Positions 6,923-7,250 of a stretch of 7,250 bases of DNA are shown piece by piece. Position numbers and translations under genes: made by a program. The DNA is from Firmicutes bacterium UBA5499 (lineage in GTDB: Bacteria > Bacillota > DTU084). Each line of letters starts with the position of its first letter. Positions within the stretch are counted from its first letter, which is position 1. The notes under the pieces are model-generated. The model worked only from the letters and a program-made list of their open reading frames with translations, ran no database searches and was not told the origin of the DNA. The stretch covers positions 13,818 through 21,067 of the forward strand of contig DIPB01000121.1 of assembly GCA_002426275.1 (NCBI GenBank), read 5' to 3'.

Positions 6923-6948
6923 CCGGGGCAAGTGTTCACTTGCCCCGG
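6923..6948 (+). terminator. perfect 12-bp hairpin after the GH15 gene, probable terminator
   Basis: CCGGGGCAAGTG (6923-6934) and CACTTGCCCCGG (6937-6948) are exact inverted repeats separated by TT; in RNA the innermost pairs would open to form a loop. It begins eight bases after the stop at 6914. No T tract follows directly (the next bases are CCGCACAAC; a T run appears only at about 6975-6981), so it may be a weak terminator, a Rho-assisted end or an RNA-stabilising hairpin. Confidence 0.6.
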
Positions 6949-7052
6949 CCGCACAACTACGGATTTATGGAAATCTTTTTTATAAATTTAGGTTTCAAAA
7001 TTAGCAGGAAAAAACTTTGGGAAGTCGAATAAATTAATGAGATTAAAGCGCG
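6949..7052 (+). promoter_or_regulatory. AT-rich spacer, presumed promoter region of the last gene
   Basis: This stretch is sharply AT-rich against its neighbours (15 G/C in the 60 bases 6961-7020). It contains possible -10 elements such as TATAAA (6981-6986) and a TTGGGA at 7017-7022 with a weak GATTAA 18 bases later, but no convincing paired consensus. Its position after a hairpin and before a gene with a strong ribosome site makes promoter function likely. Confidence 0.4.
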
Positions 7053-7065
7053 AGGAGGGTGTGCG

Positions 7066-7250
7066 ATGGTAAGCGAGATCGAATTGCGCCGAGTGCTCAA
7101 AGAACATCAGGCCCGTCTGTTGGCCCTCCCCAATGTGATTGGAGTCGGCATTGGCCGTAAACGGGTGGGGCAGCAGGATTTGGATCAGCTGTCGCTGGTG
7201 GTGATGGTGGAACATAAGTTGCCCTTATCTGCGCTCTCTGCGGAAAGCGT
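7066..7250 (+). CDS. N-terminus of a protein resembling the domain before some bacterial trypsin-like proteases, 3' end missing
   Basis: Sixty-one complete codons are visible. The reading begins with a charged helical stretch (IELRRVLKEHQARLLAL), followed by PNVIGVGIGRKRVG (22-35) and a strand-like LSLVVMVEHKLPLSAL (42-57). The pattern of a helix, then PNVxGVGxGxK, then a hydrophobic strand with a charged xxK and a small-residue loop resembles the N-terminal region of proteins annotated as S1/trypsin-like or NAL1-like peptidases in Firmicutes. The protease triad would lie past the window edge, so activity cannot be judged. AGGAGGG (7053-7059) lies six bases before the ATG, which makes the start firm. 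There is no signal peptide at the start. The gene is firm; the family is a moderate guess from memory. Confidence 0.6.
   Translation, partial: MVSEIELRRVLKEHQARLLALPNVIGVGIGRKRVGQQDLDQLSLVVMVEHKLPLSALSAES

Noticed and set aside
6988..7215. Minus-strand frame of 75 codons over the last gene start
   Set aside because: It opposes a gene with a strong ribosome site and a family-like N-terminus; its His- and Phe-rich product has no recognisable pattern.

Overview
The window carries a compact run of plus-strand genes, with short spacers, overlapping starts and strong AGGAGG-type ribosome sites. The coding DNA is moderately GC-rich. The order holo-ACP synthase, NAD(P)H-hydrate repair enzyme, alanine racemase is a familiar arrangement in Firmicutes, and the CheR fragment and closing protein domain fit the same group. 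I infer a clostridia-like or otherwise deep-branching Firmicute, but cannot name the organism from the sequence.

Positions 1-3757 hold four tightly packed genes: the 3' part of a CheR-type methyltransferase, acpS, a bifunctional nnr and alr. Each start codon overlaps the previous stop (ATGA at 674-677, a 23-nt overlap at 1062-1084, TAATG at 2637-2641), so they look like one translationally coupled operon. It serves housekeeping needs: activation of acyl carrier protein, repair of damaged NAD(P)H and supply of D-alanine for the wall. After a 59-nt gap comes a gene for a secreted, membrane-anchored protein (3817-4617). Its body resembles the C-terminal module of glucodextranase and amylopullulanase. 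A good intrinsic terminator at 4661-4683 closes this unit.

Positions 4684-4817 are a leader without a recognisable promoter. It leads to a 698-residue GH15 enzyme of the glucoamylase/glucodextranase type (4818-6914), which has both expected catalytic glutamates but no signal peptide. A perfect 12-bp hairpin at 6923-6948 follows it. An AT-rich spacer then leads to the first 61 codons of a protein whose N-terminus resembles the domain preceding some bacterial trypsin-like proteases.

The most interesting point is that two parts known from single-chain glucodextranases, the GH15 body and the C-terminal module, are encoded here as separate neighbouring genes. The module is predicted to be membrane-anchored outside the cell and the enzyme to be cytoplasmic. 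No RNA genes, CRISPR arrays or mobile elements were seen.
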